From assembly GCA_035048815.1 (NCBI GenBank), contig JAUCBN010000035.1:16194501-16258500 (forward strand): a DNA stretch of 64,000 nucleotides, written 5' to 3'. The translations under genes were made by a program, and so were the position numbers. Source of the stretch: Abelmoschus esculentus. Its lineage: Eukaryota; Streptophyta; Magnoliopsida; Malvales; Malvaceae. This document shows positions 61,812 to 64,000 of the stretch, piece after piece. The notes beneath the pieces were generated by a model. It searched no databases. It was not told where the DNA came from and worked only from the letters and a program-made list of their open reading frames with translations. The first letter of the stretch is position 1. The number at the start of each line of letters is the position of its first letter.

Positions 61812-62422
61812 CATGTGATGGTTTCTTGAGATTAATGATAGGACTCGTTTGCATTATTTGATGTTTTGCTACATGTTTAGCTCTATGAAACTCGGGTTTT
61901 AGATTTTGTTCTGTTTGTATTCCTTTCAGCCATGAAGAAATCTGTCCTGTGATTTTCACTTGGTTATTGTTTGGGAACATCATTAAATGCTAGGGTTACT
62001 ATTTAACTCAAATTCTGGGTTTTTTGTTGTATTGTTACTTGGTGGTTCACAGTCAACTTTCATGGCCAGGACCCTACAAACACAACCTGTTCCCAATATT
62101 AGACAGAAAGGTAATTAAGCACTTCCTTTTTTGGTTGCCTGACTAATCCTTTTGTATTTTGTTGGTCCATATAGGGGATGGATGTTGACCACAAGTCTTA
62201 AAGTTGCTCCATGCCCCGGGCGAGATTCGAGAATTGAACCCTCAACGGCTCAACCACCGGCTAAGGTAAGAGAGACCCTCCTGGCCTACTCATGGATACA
62301 AAGCTTTGATGGTTAAATACATAGCAAAGATAACCATATTCTCAAAGCACAATTATCTATCTAAATTCTATCTCAAAGCCTCAAAAAGAAAGGTTTTATT
62401 GAACAATTATTGAGCTTCAGGC
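61812..62422. other. VIP3 3' flank, with a possible tRNA-derived SINE fragment
   Basis: The 3' UTR probably occupies the first 200-300 bases. On the minus strand about 62290-62170 a GC-richer patch contains TTAGCCGGTGGTTGAGC and then GGTTCAATTC, resembling RNA polymerase III A and B boxes as in plant SINEs. Spacing is short and no A-tail or duplication was found, so this stays a suggestion. Confidence 0.3.
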
Positions 62423-62570
62423 TCAAAAAATGTGGCTAACAGATGATTTCAATACTGACAATGCGACTCCAGTATGAGGGAAAATAAACATCCCGGTCGA
62501 TTCCGCCTCCGTCGTTGCGTCCATTAGCACCTCCTCGGTCGCTTGTTTGATGATCCCATTCGAGTTTTTC
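62423..62570 (-). pseudogene. Threonine synthase relic
   Basis: On the minus strand a short open stretch reads NSNGIIKQATEEVLMDATTE and AESTGMFIFPHTGVAL, closely matching the C-terminal part of plant threonine synthase (a PLP enzyme of the aspartate pathway in plastids) around its GMFxCPHTGVAL motif. It then diverges (SVLKSSVSHIF) and stops. Upstream (62571-62620) is not similar, and no PLP-lysine region or other exon is present anywhere nearby. Fewer than 50 of about 520 residues survive. In Arabidopsis a threonine synthase gene (At4g29840) lies beside VIP3, so position supports the call. Confidence 0.7.
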
Positions 62571-62800
62571 AAAGCACACTTGTTTTGTTGTTGTTTTTTT
62601 CTAGCAAAAATAAAAAGCAAAGTATGGTGAAATCTTTGATTTAATATCTATATCCTTAATATTATTATTTAAGAAAATTTTTGAATAAAATGAAATATTT
62701 TGTTTATTATTTTAGATATTTTGTCAAAATACTAATGTTAAGTAGAGTTCGTTATATCCTTATTTAAGAATATTTGAAAACATTGGCCCCGAGTTGTGAC

Positions 62801-62826
62801 ATATATATATATATATATATATATAT
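62801..62826. repeat. (AT)13 microsatellite
   Basis: Thirteen uninterrupted AT units. Confidence 0.95.
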
Positions 62827-63509
62827 TAATTTGGTGACTAAATATTTTTTTGTCTATTTTGATGTCTAATATTTTAACATTACTTAAATAAATGTTTCGT
62901 TGTTATTGTCTGTTAATTTTTATTATTTTATACTCTTAAATTTTTAAATATTTAAAAATAATAAATTAAAATAATCTCAAAATTTAAAAAATAGCTTCAA
63001 AATTTAAGAATTCTAACACCCAAAAAAAATTCAAATCCTAGTTAGACTTAAATTCGTCATTGATTATTACATCTTGTTCATCACATTCATCTTCAAACTA
63101 TTGTAACTATTTATCCTACTATTTAGTCGTCAAAAATCGATTCTCCTCGTGCAAAAACTAAAATCGTAGAATGATTTATTCAAATAATTCACGACGAATG
63201 AGAGTATAATTAACGATGAACGATATATGGATTGTTCTACGAAGGAAGAACACTTCATTCCAACGTTGAAAATGTTACCAACACCGATAATAATAATCTA
63301 ATTTGGGATTCAAGAATTTGGAGATTGGAAATTTCAAGAGAATTTTAAGTTTTCGATATGTTCATGAATTTTAAGAAACTCAAAAATTAGATAAACTAAA
63401 AAAAATAAGCTATATGACGTGTTTTTATTAGATAACAAAAAACTTTTAACGAGCGTTAATAAAAAATTTAATTTAATTTATAAATAAAACGTTTAAACAT
63501 CAAAATAGA
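62827..63509. other. AT-rich intergenic sequence
   Basis: No gene or defined element is seen. Confidence 0.4.
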
Positions 63510-64000
63510 TAGGGGTGTGCATTACTTGGTTTTAACCGAATTAACTGATCGAGCTGAACTGAAATTATTTTAGCTAATTCGGTCAGTTATTTTTTTTGGT
63601 AAATTTGGTTAACGGTTAATTCTTTTATTGAAAATCCGGTTTTCAATTAATTTGGTTCGAAATCGATTAATTAACCGAAACTATTGTACATTAAATATTA
63701 TATATATTTATTTTTAGTCATTTAACTTTTAACAAATTATTAAAATGTTCATTAATTTTTTTATATTATAAAATGATCACTAAATTTTATACTAAATTAG
63801 TATAAAATAAAAAATTAGTGACTAAAAAATTATTTTAGCATAATTTAGTGACCTATTATGTAATTTAACCAAAATTTATAATAAAATTTAAGTTAATTTG
63901 GTTAATTTAGCTAACTAACCAAAATAATTCGATTGAGTTAACGGTTAAGATTTTAAAATTTCAGTTAATTTAATTTTGGATAAAAAAAATTAAGCACACA
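63510..64000. mobile_element. hAT-like non-autonomous element, cut by the window's right edge
   Basis: It starts TAGGGGTGTGCATTACTTGG after AAATAGA. The interior is rich in AACCGAATTAA, TTCGGTTAA and TTAATTTGGTT words on both arms, and the window ends TTAAGCACACA, which looks like the complement of the left end just short of its last bases. The target duplication would lie beyond the edge. A fragment of the same family sits inside the element at 5395-6274. Confidence 0.75.

Noticed and set aside
1..64000. A new multi-gene defence or biosynthetic cluster
   Set aside because: The genes belong to unrelated, well-known housekeeping and regulatory families in conserved order; there are no tandem duplicates or pathway neighbours.

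Overview
This is nuclear DNA of a flowering plant, most probably a rosid eudicot. Evidence: genes split by GT-AG introns (up to 14 exons), very AT-rich spacers, Ty1/copia and Ty3/gypsy debris, hAT-type miniature transposons, a nuclear copy of plastid ycf2, and proteins of plant-only architecture (USP-kinase-U-box). The repeat and gag flavour looks like Malvales, perhaps cotton, but that is a low-confidence impression. All homology and Arabidopsis locus comparisons here are from memory; no search was run.

Layout, left to right. 1-586: first exons of a bHLH041-like transcription factor on the minus strand, running off the left edge. 587-7519: repeats (two hAT-like elements, a gypsy gag relic, a 5'-truncated copia end). 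7520-11001 (-): a 13-exon THO6/DWA1 WD40 gene with two single-base lesions. 13071-14375 (+): intact single-exon-CDS N-myristoyltransferase. 15182-23846: repeat block with a 5.3 kb decayed copia element bounded by an unusual ~60 bp direct repeat. 25537-29411 (+): 9-exon USP-kinase-U-box E3 ligase. 29704-31654 (-): 5-exon plastid-type VOC/glyoxalase-family gene, tail-to-tail with the ligase. 34291-35823 (+): domesticated Harbinger transposase (ALP1-like) with a ruined catalytic triad. 39575-40975: ycf2 plastid insert. 43547-57129 (+): 14-exon gene for a 1,277-aa nuclear-type protein of unknown function, with a copia element in intron 3 and a small non-autonomous LTR element in intron 12. 59298-59523 (-): last two exons of a MAP kinase kinase. 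60540-61811 (+): VIP3/SKI8 WD40 gene. 62423-62570 (-): a threonine synthase fragment. 63510 to end: start of another hAT-like element.

The genes are ordinary housekeeping and regulatory genes and do not form one pathway, although THO6 (mRNA export) and VIP3 (PAF1 and SKI complexes) both act on RNA polymerase II transcripts. What ties them together is ancestral order: remembered Arabidopsis counterparts fall in short runs on chromosomes 2, 4 and 5, which are known to share duplicated blocks. The MKK and threonine synthase remnants sit where that order predicts, so the window records gene loss after duplication. I found no sign of a new multi-gene system, and no tRNA, rRNA or CRISPR features.
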